DNA of 64,000 nucleotides from Bifidobacterium ramosum. Its GTDB lineage: Bacteria; Actinomycetota; Actinomycetes; Actinomycetales; Bifidobacteriaceae. Numbering within the stretch: the first letter of the stretch is position 1; each line of letters starts with the position of its first letter. The translations under genes were made by a program, and so were the position numbers. This document shows positions 17,374 to 25,440 of the stretch, piece after piece. The notes below the pieces were generated by a model. That model had not been told where the DNA came from. It saw only the letters and a program-made list of their open reading frames with translations, and did not search any database. The DNA lies in the NCBI RefSeq assembly GCF_009299505.1, contig NZ_WBSM01000003.1:213828-277827 (forward strand). Reading direction: 5' to 3'.

Positions 17374-18311
17374 TGGTTATCGACCTTCTTTCCCACGGTG
17401 GTGAACTGGATGAGCGTGATGATCGCGACCACCACGATCAGCACGATCGCCTCCGCGGATGCGTATCCAAAGTTGGAGCTGTTGTTGGCGAAGCCGTGCA
17501 TGTAGATGTCGTACACGAGCGTCGTGGTGGACGAATCCGGGCCGCCCTTGGTGAGCACGTGGATCTGGCCGAAGCTCTCGAGCGACTGGATGGTGTCGGT
17601 GATGATGAGGAAGAACACCTGCGACATGATCATCGGGATCATGATGAACCATTGCAGGCGGAATCCGGACGCGCCGTCGAGACGCGCCGCCTCCACGACC
17701 TCGTCCGGCACCGAACCGAGGCCGGCGAGCAGGACGAGCACGTTGTAGCCGATGTTCATCCACACGGTCGTCATGGCGATGGCCGGCAGCGCGAATTGCG
17801 AGCTGGTGAGCCAGCCGATCGGCTGGCCGCCGAACTTCTGCACGATCGCGTTGAACAGGCCCGTGGCCGGGTTGAAGAACGCGGAGAAGATGATGGACGC
17901 GGCCGACACCGAATAGGCGAACGGCAGCGCGAACACCGTGCGGAACACGCGGTTGACGGTGGATTCCTTGTTGAGCATCAGCGCGATGACCAGCGACAGC
18001 ACGATGGTGGGCACCACGGTGTACACGGCGAACAGCAGCGTGTTGAGCATGATCTTGCCGAACTCGGGGTCGGTGAACACGCGTTGGAAGTTGCGCAGGC
18101 CGACGAACTGGCTTTGCCGGCCGAGGATGTCAGTGCCGGATGCGGACAGGATGAACGTGCGGATCAGCGGATAGACGACAAAGCAGACGAACACGGCGAC
18201 CGCGGGCAGCAGGTACAGCAGCGACGTCCAGGAATGGATGTCGAACGGCTTCTTCCCGGCCGGACGCACTCCGCCCGGCGTGGTGCCGGGATGCGCGATG
18301 GCAGCAGACAT
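17370..18311 (-). CDS. ugpA: ABC transporter permease, UgpA-like
   Basis: 313 aa from ATG 18309-18311, which follows AAAGG; an open frame continues upstream to 18479 but has no membrane-protein character. Six membrane spans and the EAA loop (VVEAARLDGASGFRLQWFIM) define it as the partner of the UgpE-like protein. No ATPase gene is in the cluster. Confidence 0.85.
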   Translation of the reverse strand: MSAAIAHPGTTPGGVRPAGKKPFDIHSWTSLLYLLPAVAVFVCFVVYPLIRTFILSASGTDILGRQSQFVGLRNFQRVFTDPEFGKIMLNTLLFAVYTVVPTIVLSLVIALMLNKESTVNRVFRTVFALPFAYSVSAASIIFSAFFNPATGLFNAIVQKFGGQPIGWLTSSQFALPAIAMTTVWMNIGYNVLVLLAGLGSVPDEVVEAARLDGASGFRLQWFIMIPMIMSQVFFLIITDTIQSLESFGQIHVLTKGGPDSSTTTLVYDIYMHGFANNSSNFGYASAEAIVLIVVVAIITLIQFTTVGKKVDNQ

Positions 18312-18603
18312 AATTAAGACCTTTCGAACGATCGTCGACCCGGTCTCACGTCGCTCGCATCGGTTCGGCCTGTGTACGGACCGTGTGCGCCGCGCGGAAA
18401 AGGAAGACGATTCGAATGGACGCCTTGATATGGCTTCCACGTACCGTCTTAACAAGTCCGTATGGGCGGAGCGGGCCACGTCACCCGCTGTTCATCCTGA
18501 TTTCATGCGCATACCATGCGCAGTTACCCACACGCCGACGATTTGCGTTTCCCGAACGACACGCTAGAGCGCGGCCGCATCATCCATCGCGCACCCACGA
18601 AAC

Positions 18604-18661
18604 AGTAGTGGCGGAAAACGCTCGCTGAGAGATCTCTCAGCGAGCGTTTTCCGCCACTACT
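18604..18661. terminator. Hairpin family 2: 58 bp perfect palindrome
   Basis: Bases 18604-18632 and 18633-18661 are exact reverse complements with no spacer. It contains the GTGGCGGAAAACGCTCGCTG arm in both directions. It lies between the phosphodiesterase gene stop and the ugpA leader, so it would separate their transcription. Confidence 0.75.
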
Positions 18662-18717
18662 GCGTTACGCGACGATCGTCGCGCGACCGCGCACACTCGG
18701 CGCTCGGAACTCGGCGC

Positions 18718-19746
18718 TCAGCGCTCCGGCACGAACGCCTCAAAAATATGCCGGTCGAACCAGTCGTCGCACTGCGCAAGCTCGTCGCTGCTGCGCACGG
18801 TCCACGACACGGCCGTCGCACCCATCGCACGCGCAAGCCGCACCTGCGGGCTGTTGCCGCCCGACCAGTCGTACGCCACGAAATCCGGGCGCGACAGGAA
18901 GTCGAACACCAGCAGGCCGGCGGCCCACTCGGCCACACCGCCCTTGCCGTCGACCTTCGCCGGCCACGACAGCTGCCCGCGGCACACCTCCGGGCGGTGC
19001 TCCTTGTACCACTCCACGGCGCGCGGATTGAACGATTCGATCACATACGGACCGTCATACGCCTGCAACAACGCGTCGCCCTTCTCCATGAGCTCTTCCT
19101 CACGCGGGCCGAACACGGCGTTGTCGTCGAACTTGTACTCCACGATCAGCGGCACGCGGCCGGCCACCACGCGCAGCACGTCCGAGAACAGCGGCACATG
19201 CTGGAAATAGCCGGTCGGCGCGGTGCCACGATCATCCGATTCGGGACGCGGCGACGCGACCGCAGTGCCCGGCGCGTCGTTGCCGAACAGCGGGATGCGG
19301 GTCAGCTCGTCGTACGTCAGATCGGCCACGCGGCGCGGATCGCCGGCCACACGCTTGAGATCGGGGTCATGCACGACGATGACCTGTCCGTCCTTCGTCA
19401 GCTGCAGGTCGAGCTCGATGCCGTACCCGGCCTCGGCGGCCGCGGCGAATGCGGCAAGGGAGTTCTCCGGCGCGATCGACGTGGTGACGGTCGGATCGCC
19501 GTAGCCGGCCTTCATGGCCATACGGCGCGCGCGGGCGACGTACTCGCCGCTTTCGATCGCGTACTGTTCGGTCAAGCCGGAGCCGGCGTCGTGCAGGCCG
19601 CGGTGCGCGTACCACGCGTGCGGCACGGCCGGCACGTAGTTGTGCTGCTTGTCGGTGAACGAACGCGGCTTGATGGCCCACGCCGCAGCGCCGGCGGCCA
19701 CTGCACCGCCGATCAGAACATTGCGAAGGAACGTATTGGATGACAT
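18718..19746 (-). CDS. glpQ: Glycerophosphodiester phosphodiesterase, membrane-anchored
   Basis: 342 aa from ATG 19744-19746 with GGGAGGAAA just upstream; an ATG seven codons earlier lacks a good site. An N-terminal hydrophobic segment (about residues 8-24) suggests export and membrane anchoring. The TIM-barrel catalytic motifs are intact: YAHRGLHD, APENSLAAF, IELDLQLTKDGQVIVVHD and a late WTVRSSDE. It would hydrolyse deacylated phospholipids, or teichoic-acid-like glycerophosphodiesters, to glycerol-3-phosphate outside the cell. The UgpAEB-like transporter directly downstream fits uptake of the product. Confidence 0.85.
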   Translation of the reverse strand: MSSNTFLRNVLIGGAVAAGAAAWAIKPRSFTDKQHNYVPAVPHAWYAHRGLHDAGSGLTEQYAIESGEYVARARRMAMKAGYGDPTVTTSIAPENSLAAFAAAAEAGYGIELDLQLTKDGQVIVVHDPDLKRVAGDPRRVADLTYDELTRIPLFGNDAPGTAVASPRPESDDRGTAPTGYFQHVPLFSDVLRVVAGRVPLIVEYKFDDNAVFGPREEELMEKGDALLQAYDGPYVIESFNPRAVEWYKEHRPEVCRGQLSWPAKVDGKGGVAEWAAGLLVFDFLSRPDFVAYDWSGGNSPQVRLARAMGATAVSWTVRSSDELAQCDDWFDRHIFEAFVPER

Positions 19747-19820
19747 GGTTTTCCTCCCTTGGGTCACCCGTATGCTGACGGTTCGAGCCTAGCCCACGGC
19801 ATGGCCGGGCACAACCGCAG

Positions 19821-19988
19821 GCCGTAACTCAACATCATCGCGTCCCTCATGTTGAGTTACGGCCTCCGAGACGCCCGAATAAGGCCGTAACTCAACATCA
19901 ACGACGGTTTCGTGTTGAGTTACGGTCGTTTTCAGGCCCGGCGACGACCGTAACTCAACATGAGGGACGCGATGATGTTGGGTTACAG
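19821..19988. repeat. Hairpin family 3: three CCGTAACTCAACAT hairpins
   Basis: Hairpins at 19821-19863, 19883-19926 and 19946-19988 share CCGTAACTCAACA arms. The 13-base loop of the first is the exact reverse complement of that of the third, so the outer two are inverted copies around the middle one. The gap 19747-20306 has no credible gene; the long open frame through it only translates these repeats. Confidence 0.8.
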
Positions 19989-20079
19989 CCTGCGACTGCG
20001 GTCTGCGGTTACGGCTCGCGGGACAAACCGTGCGTCCGCGCATCCGTGCGACCATGCGTCCACATAGCCGTATGTACGA

Positions 20080-20131
20080 CGAAAGCCGTGTGGATGCGGC
20101 GGGGCGTAACGCCACATACACACGGCTTTCG
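20080..20131. repeat. Separate 13 bp inverted repeat
   Basis: CGAAAGCCGTGTG (20080-20092) is exactly repeated in reverse complement at 20119-20131 with a 26 bp interval. It is unrelated in sequence to the hairpins just upstream and could terminate the symporter/GH127 operon. Confidence 0.6.
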
Positions 20132-20306
20132 GCTACGGTTCGCGGACAGCCGCATGACGAGGCGCGGCGGTCCGGCAGGACGCGGGATGGTTCCGTACGG
20201 GTGACGCCCCGGCGCGCTGTGGCTCGGGTCACGCCCCGCACGGAATCGATGGTTCAGTTATGGTTCGGTGATTCGGTGATCAGTGATCGGTGATTCGACC
20301 AGCGGA

Positions 20307-21722
20307 TCACTCGCCGGCCTCGGCAAGCGCCTTCGCGTGACGCTCGGCCAGCTCGGCCTTGATCTGCGGCTCCATCTTCTCGTACTTGCGGTAGAAGCAC
20401 ATGATCACGCCGACGATGACGTAGACGATGACCGGCAGCCAGATGAAGCAGAAGCTGATCGCGTCCTGAGCGGCCTGAGACTGCACGTCCTTGGTCGCGT
20501 CGTAGCCGGCGGCGCCCATGATCTCGAGCGGCAGGAACGCGCCGAAGCCGGAGCCGACCTGGATGCAGAACGCGGAGCCGACGGCGGTCAGGAAGCCGGC
20601 GGCGTGCACGCCGGTCTTCCACTCGCCATAGTCGACGGTGTCGGCGAGCATGCCGAACGGCATGCCGATGGCGATGGCCGCGCCGAAGACGCCGATGGTC
20701 CAGAAGATGACGAGCAGCGGGACGTTGGTGCCGGCGAGCGGCATGAGGGCCTGGCCGACGCCGCCGATGACGAGGCCGATGATCATGGTCAGGGTCTTGT
20801 TCTTGGTCTTGTTGGCGATGATCGGCATGGCGATGGTGCCGAGCAGGCCGAGGACCTGCACGCCGTTGAACAGCGAGGTCAGGTTGCGGTTGTCGAGCAC
20901 GTACTGCGCGTAGTAGGTGGACACGCCGTTACGGGTGGACTGGGCGACCCAGTAGATCACGAACGCGACGACGAGGATGATCCACGGCCAGTTGCCCTTG
21001 GCGGCCTTGAAGGAGTCCTTCAGCGGGATCGGCTTGTTGAGTTCGGGGTGGTAGTTGCGCTCGTTGAGGTTCTTGAAGGAGAACAGGAGCAGCGCGATGG
21101 CGATGACGCCCCAGATCGCGGTGACGATCATGAAGCCGGCCTTGTCGCCGCCGCCGACCATGGCGCCGAAGACGCCGACCAGCGGGATGGTGAAGGACGA
21201 GGTGATGAAGGAGCCGATCTGGCCGCCGGCCATGCGGAAGGAGTTGGCGTTGTTGCGCTCGGTCGGGTCGGAGGTGAGGTTCGGCAGGATGGCGGTGATC
21301 GGGGTCTGGATGCCGGTGTAGACGGCGCCGGCGGCCAGAATGTAGGTGATCAGCGCGTACGCGAACTTCGGGGCGCCCTCAGGCAGGCTCGGCGCGGTGA
21401 ACGCGATCCACACGGTGACCGCGAACGGCACGCACAGCCACAGGAACCACGGGCGGGACTGGCCCCACTTGGTGTTGGTGTGGTCGACGATGGAGCCCCA
21501 CACGATGGCGGAGATCGCGTCGGCGAAGCGGGCGACGAGCAGGATGGTCGCCGCGCCCAGCGCACCGGCCGCCGGGATGTGGAAGACGTTGGTGTAGAAG
21601 TACATGATGTACGACGAGATCGTCACGTACAGCAGGTTGCCAGCCATATCGGTGAAGGAGTAGGCGATCTTCTCCTTCGTGGAAAGCTTCACTGCGGAAG
21701 CGTCCTGAGTTGCAGCACTCAT
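20307..21722 (-). CDS. GPH-family (glycoside-pentoside-hexuronide) cation symporter
   Basis: 471 aa with about 12 membrane spans. The SFTDMAGNLLY start and GSIVDHTNTKWGQSRPWFLW segment are typical of the GPH (MelB/XynP-like) family. It would import a small glycoside together with H+ or Na+. It follows the HypBA1-like GH127 gene on the same strand, which points to an arabinofuranosyl disaccharide or similar pentoside as cargo. Start ATG 21720-21722 follows AAGGAAC. The C-terminal tail is charged and cytoplasmic. Confidence 0.9.
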   Translation of the reverse strand: MSAATQDASAVKLSTKEKIAYSFTDMAGNLLYVTISSYIMYFYTNVFHIPAAGALGAATILLVARFADAISAIVWGSIVDHTNTKWGQSRPWFLWLCVPFAVTVWIAFTAPSLPEGAPKFAYALITYILAAGAVYTGIQTPITAILPNLTSDPTERNNANSFRMAGGQIGSFITSSFTIPLVGVFGAMVGGGDKAGFMIVTAIWGVIAIALLLFSFKNLNERNYHPELNKPIPLKDSFKAAKGNWPWIILVVAFVIYWVAQSTRNGVSTYYAQYVLDNRNLTSLFNGVQVLGLLGTIAMPIIANKTKNKTLTMIIGLVIGGVGQALMPLAGTNVPLLVIFWTIGVFGAAIAIGMPFGMLADTVDYGEWKTGVHAAGFLTAVGSAFCIQVGSGFGAFLPLEIMGAAGYDATKDVQSQAAQDAISFCFIWLPVIVYVIVGVIMCFYRKYEKMEPQIKAELAERHAKALAEAGE

Positions 21723-21768
21723 GATTGTTGTTCCTTCTTCGGTGATTGGTGAAAATTACAAATCTTCG

Positions 21769-21855
21769 TGGCTCCCCCTGTCAGAGGAGCCGTCCGCGCG
21801 GTTTTGCCCTGGCTCCCCCTACTAGGGGGAGCTGTCCGCAAAGCGGACTGAGGGG
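21769..21855. repeat. Hairpin family 4 (GGCTCCCCT...AGGGGAGC), one full and one partial copy
   Basis: A full copy at 21811-21855 has a GGCTCCCCCT/AGGGGGAGC stem followed by a second small GTCCGC/GCGGAC stem and a closing GAGGGGG. A degraded copy precedes it at 21769-21801. It lies between the GH127 and symporter genes. Related copies occur at 36449-36492 and 58601-58718. Confidence 0.7.
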
Positions 21856-21857
21856 GT

Positions 21858-23861
21858 CTAGAAGTCCGAATCGAACCAGACCTGCATCTGGCCGATCTCG
21901 CGATTGGCCCACGCGTAGTACGGGATGAGCTTGAGGTCGTAGGACTTCTCCCCGACCGGGTGCTCCTCGACGTCCGCGTACAGCGGGAAGTCGTCGCCGT
22001 CGTGCGTGCGCTTGGTGGCCGGGATCGTAATGACCTCCACACCGTCGAGCTCGCCGAAGTGGTATTCGGCCTTCGCACGGTCGGCATCGTGGCTGCCGAT
22101 GTGGTAGTTCCACAGCGGCGCCGTGTTGTCGGTCTCCTCGGCGCAGAACACGATCGGTCCGCGCATCACGGCGATCTTGCCGATGTCGTGGCGCACGAGC
22201 GTCTTCGAGCGCATGAACTTGACGGCCATGTCGAGGTCGAGCGTAATCGTCGTCGTCTCGCCGGCGGCCGCGGCGACCGTCACGAATCCGTCGACAACCG
22301 GCAGGCGGCGCGCGTCCTCGCCGTTCACGGTCATCTCATGCTTGGATGCGGACCACGACGGGATGCGCACGAGGAACTTCACCGGCTCCGCGCCTTCCGG
22401 CACGTTCACCGTGAACTCGATGTGGCCGTCCCACGGGAAGTTGGACTTCTGCGAGACCTTCACGCCGTCGAAGAACTCGGCGTCGTTCGCGATGAACTGG
22501 TGGGCGATGATCTCGCGGCGGTCCTCGTGCACGGTGTACAGGTAGCGGTCCACGGACGCGATGAGTCGCGCGATGTTGGCCGGGCAGCAGGCGCAGCCGA
22601 ACCACTCGGCGCGGTGCATGAGCACGTGGTAGCGGTCGGGGTTGTGTTCGGTGGCCTGCGGGTCGGCCTCGAGCGCGTTCACGTAGTAGAAGTGCTTGCC
22701 GTCGAGCGCGATGCCGGCGATGGAACCGTTGAACAGCTCCTTCTCGAGCACGTCAGCATACTCGCCGCGCGTCTCGAGTTCGAGCATCTGGCGCGCGAGG
22801 AAGCTCATGGCGACGGATGCGCAGGTCTCGCCGTACATGGTGTCGCTTGGCAGGTCGTAGTCGTAGGTGAACGCCTCGCCGACGTGCGTCGAGCCGACGC
22901 CGCCGGTGATGTACATGCGCTTGGTGACGATGTTGTGCCACAGGCGCTTGGCGGTCTCCTCGAGCTCCTTGTCGCCGGTCAGGCGGGCGACGTGGGCGAC
23001 ACCGGTGAGCATGTAGCCGACGCGCACGGCGTGGCCTTCGGCGGTCTGCTGCTGGCGGATCGGACGCGCGGTCTGCGTGTATTCGTGCGTCCAGCCGCGC
23101 ATCTGCGGGAAGATGTCGGTCGAGCCGTCGCCGATCTTCTCGTTCTGCTTGTCGTAGAAGCTCGGGTCCTTGCCGCGCACGTCGATGAAGAACTGCGCGA
23201 GCTTGAGGTACTTGTCCTCGTGGGTGACCTCGAACAGGCGGGCGAGCGCGAGCTCGATCTCCGGGTGGCCGTCGGCGCCGGGGATCTTGCCGTCGGTTTC
23301 GCCGAAGTTCGCGTCGAGGCAGTCGGCCATCTTCTTGGCGACGTCGAGGGCCTGCTCGTTGCCGGTGACCTCGTAGTACGCGACGGCGGCCTCGATGTAG
23401 TGGCCCATCACGTACATTTCGTGGCTCTGCTGGATCTGGGTGAAGCGGTTGCGCTTGGCGAACGCGCCCGACTTGATGATGTACGGGGTGTCGAGGTAGC
23501 CGTCCGGGCGCTGGGCGCGGGCGATAAGGTCGACGAGCTTGTCGCACAGTTCCTTGAGCTGGTCGTCGGGCTCGTACGCGAGCGAGTACGCGGCTTCCTC
23601 GAGCCACTTGTACACGTCGGAATCCTGGAAGACGAAGCCCTTGAACTCGCCCTTCTCGTCACCGGCGGCGATGCGCAGGTTGCGCACGGCGCGGCTGTAG
23701 TGGTAGTCGATGTCCTGCTTGGCACCGGACGGGTCACGCGGGATGTCGATCTTCTGTTCGTCGTTGATGACCGCCCACTGGTAGGGGATCACTTCCTTGG
23801 CAACGTTCTCACGATACCGCTTCCAGAACGGCGAAGTGACCGTGACATGTTGCGTAGTCAT
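21858..23861 (-). CDS. hypBA1: GH127 beta-L-arabinofuranosidase, HypBA1-like
   Basis: 667 aa, cytosolic. ATG 23859-23861 is chosen because AAAGGA lies seven bases upstream; an upstream GTG would enclose that site. Many segments match B. longum HypBA1 as I recall it, for example QQSHEMYVMGHYIEAAVAY, FTYDYDLP(S/N)DTMYGETCASV and WFGCACCPANIARLIASVDR. The zinc/catalytic Glu and Cys residues (GETCA; ACCPAN) are all present. HypBA1 releases L-arabinose from Araf-beta-1,2-Araf, the unit found on hydroxyproline-rich plant glycoproteins. It pairs with a GPH symporter downstream and a divergent LacI regulator. Confidence 0.92.
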   Translation of the reverse strand: MTTQHVTVTSPFWKRYRENVAKEVIPYQWAVINDEQKIDIPRDPSGAKQDIDYHYSRAVRNLRIAAGDEKGEFKGFVFQDSDVYKWLEEAAYSLAYEPDDQLKELCDKLVDLIARAQRPDGYLDTPYIIKSGAFAKRNRFTQIQQSHEMYVMGHYIEAAVAYYEVTGNEQALDVAKKMADCLDANFGETDGKIPGADGHPEIELALARLFEVTHEDKYLKLAQFFIDVRGKDPSFYDKQNEKIGDGSTDIFPQMRGWTHEYTQTARPIRQQQTAEGHAVRVGYMLTGVAHVARLTGDKELEETAKRLWHNIVTKRMYITGGVGSTHVGEAFTYDYDLPSDTMYGETCASVAMSFLARQMLELETRGEYADVLEKELFNGSIAGIALDGKHFYYVNALEADPQATEHNPDRYHVLMHRAEWFGCACCPANIARLIASVDRYLYTVHEDRREIIAHQFIANDAEFFDGVKVSQKSNFPWDGHIEFTVNVPEGAEPVKFLVRIPSWSASKHEMTVNGEDARRLPVVDGFVTVAAAAGETTTITLDLDMAVKFMRSKTLVRHDIGKIAVMRGPIVFCAEETDNTAPLWNYHIGSHDADRAKAEYHFGELDGVEVITIPATKRTHDGDDFPLYADVEEHPVGEKSYDLKLIPYYAWANREIGQMQVWFDSDF

Positions 23862-24009
23862 GGTGCGTCCTTTCGACACTGTAGGTACTGCTTTACTGCT
23901 GTTGTTTCCGGCCGTCGGAGAGGTCCGCTGCCATGCGGTGGCGCCCTCTCGGCTGTTGTCGATGACGATAGTAAGTGAGCGTTAACCATCGAGTCCGCAG
24001 GTCTTGCGA

Positions 24010-24027
24010 ATGCGAAAATTTTCGCAT
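24010..24027. promoter_or_regulatory. Perfect 18 bp palindromic operator between hypBA1 and its regulator
   Basis: ATGCGAAAATTTTCGCAT is a perfect palindrome. It sits between the divergent hypBA1 and lacI-type genes, directly upstream of and touching a TACTCT -10-like element of the regulator, so binding would autorepress the regulator and could control hypBA1. Confidence 0.7.
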
Positions 24028-24039
24028 ACTCTATCGCTT

Positions 24040-25239
24040 GTGAACGTCCCTTCCCTCGTCGCGCGGACCGCGGCCGCCGACCAGCCATCACCAGCCGTCA
24101 GCCATGCCGACGATGCGTCATCACCGACCGCCGCCGCGCCACATGCCGCACAGCACCGCACCACCAAGCAGTCACGCCGCCGCCCCACCCTTGCCGACGT
24201 CGCGCGCCTTGCGAACGTATCCATCGCCACCGCATCGAAGGCACTCAACCACACCGATCGCATATCCGCCGCCACGCAACGCGCGGTCATCGCTGCCGCC
24301 GAACAGCTCGGCTATCGCAAGTCGACCGAGTCGGCCTCCGCGTCGCCGCCGCACCGCCGCCAACGCTCCGGACTCGTCGGCCTCATCACCTCCGACTACA
24401 ACGGCCGGTTCGCGCTGCCGATGCTCACCGGCGCGGAAACCACGCTCGGAGCCTCCAATCACGCCGCGCTGCTCATGAGCTCGCACGGCCGACCCGCGCT
24501 CGAACGCAGCCACATCGACCGGCTCGCGGCGCACGGCGTGGACGGACTGATCGTCGTCGGCAACACGACCAACTCGCGTCCGCCGCTCGATCCGAAGACC
24601 ACGATGGGACTGCCGGTGATCTACGCGTACGATCCGTCGCGCGATCCGGCCGACTGTTCGATCATCTGCGACAACGTTGGCGCCGGCGCGCAGGCGATCG
24701 AGTACCTGCTCAGCCTGGGTCGGCGGTATATCGCGATCATCGCCGGGCCGGAGGATTTCCAGGCCGCGAAGGACCGTGCGCGCGGGGCGTGGCAGACGTT
24801 CACGCTGTATGATTTCCGACCCGTGGCGGTGCTGTTCGACGCGTGGAGCGAGGAGTGGGGCGAGCGGGCGGCGCAGCTGCTGATCGAGCAGCATCCGCAT
24901 CTCGACGCGATCTATGCCCTAAGCGACGAGATCGCGCGCGGGGCGGTGCGCGGGCTGATGGCGGCCGGCAGACGCGTCCCGCAGGACGTGGCCGTGGTCG
25001 GGCACGACAACTGGTTCGTGTTCGCGGCGAACGCGCACCCGACACTGACCACGTTCGACAACAACATCCCGATGCTCGGCAAAACGGCCGCACGGTATCT
25101 GCTCGACGCGCTGGCCGGGCGACCGCATCACGGCGTATTCACCGTGGAATGCCCGATGGTCGTGCGCGAATCCACCGATCCCACGCGCCGCACCCAGCTC
25201 GAAAGCACCGGCCGCATCTTCGACCGCCAAGGCGGCTGA
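24040..25239 (+). CDS. LacI-family regulator of the HypBA1 locus, probably leaderless
   Basis: 399 aa if translation starts at GTG 24040. Earlier in-frame starts (TTG 24004, ATG 24010) fall on or before the palindromic operator and are unlikely. TACTCT at 24027-24032 lies about eight bases upstream of the GTG with no Shine-Dalgarno sequence, which suggests a leaderless transcript. A disordered ~50-residue N-terminus precedes the helix-turn-helix (PTLADVARLANVSIATASKAL). The sensor domain includes GLVGLITSDYNGRFALPML and VAVVGHDNWFVFAANAHPTL. It is divergent from hypBA1 and probably senses an arabinoside. Confidence 0.8.
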   Translation: MNVPSLVARTAAADQPSPAVSHADDASSPTAAAPHAAQHRTTKQSRRRPTLADVARLANVSIATASKALNHTDRISAATQRAVIAAAEQLGYRKSTESASASPPHRRQRSGLVGLITSDYNGRFALPMLTGAETTLGASNHAALLMSSHGRPALERSHIDRLAAHGVDGLIVVGNTTNSRPPLDPKTTMGLPVIYAYDPSRDPADCSIICDNVGAGAQAIEYLLSLGRRYIAIIAGPEDFQAAKDRARGAWQTFTLYDFRPVAVLFDAWSEEWGERAAQLLIEQHPHLDAIYALSDEIARGAVRGLMAAGRRVPQDVAVVGHDNWFVFAANAHPTLTTFDNNIPMLGKTAARYLLDALAGRPHHGVFTVECPMVVRESTDPTRRTQLESTGRIFDRQGG

Positions 25240-25275
25240 CGTCTCCGCGCCCCGCGCACGCCCTCCCCTTCCCAC

Positions 25276-25387
25276 GTGGCAGAAAACGCTCGCGGAGGCC
25301 CGCCTCAGCGAGCGAAAACCGCCACTCACCCTCCGTCGTGGCAGAAAACACTCACTGATGCATCGGCCAGCGAGCGAAAACCGCCAC
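25276..25387. repeat. Hairpin family 2: two imperfect copies
   Basis: Copies at 25276-25325 and 25338-25387 each join a GTGGCAGAAAAC left arm to a GAAAACCGCCAC right arm, leaving a purine-rich internal loop between two paired segments. They fill the gap between the LacI gene and the yddG-like gene. Confidence 0.7.
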
Positions 25388-25440
25388 GATCCGCATACAA
25401 TGACTCCGGTACCCCGCATCCCGCCCACAAGGACGTCACC

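Noticed and set aside
15205-17505. Long plus-strand open frame over the Ugp genes
   Set aside because: Antisense shadow of two clear ABC transporter genes, with no ribosome-binding site or known domain.
19789-20241. 150-residue minus-strand protein with VTQHE/VELRP repeats
   Set aside because: The repeats are translations of the family 3 hairpins; no start site or homology is evident.
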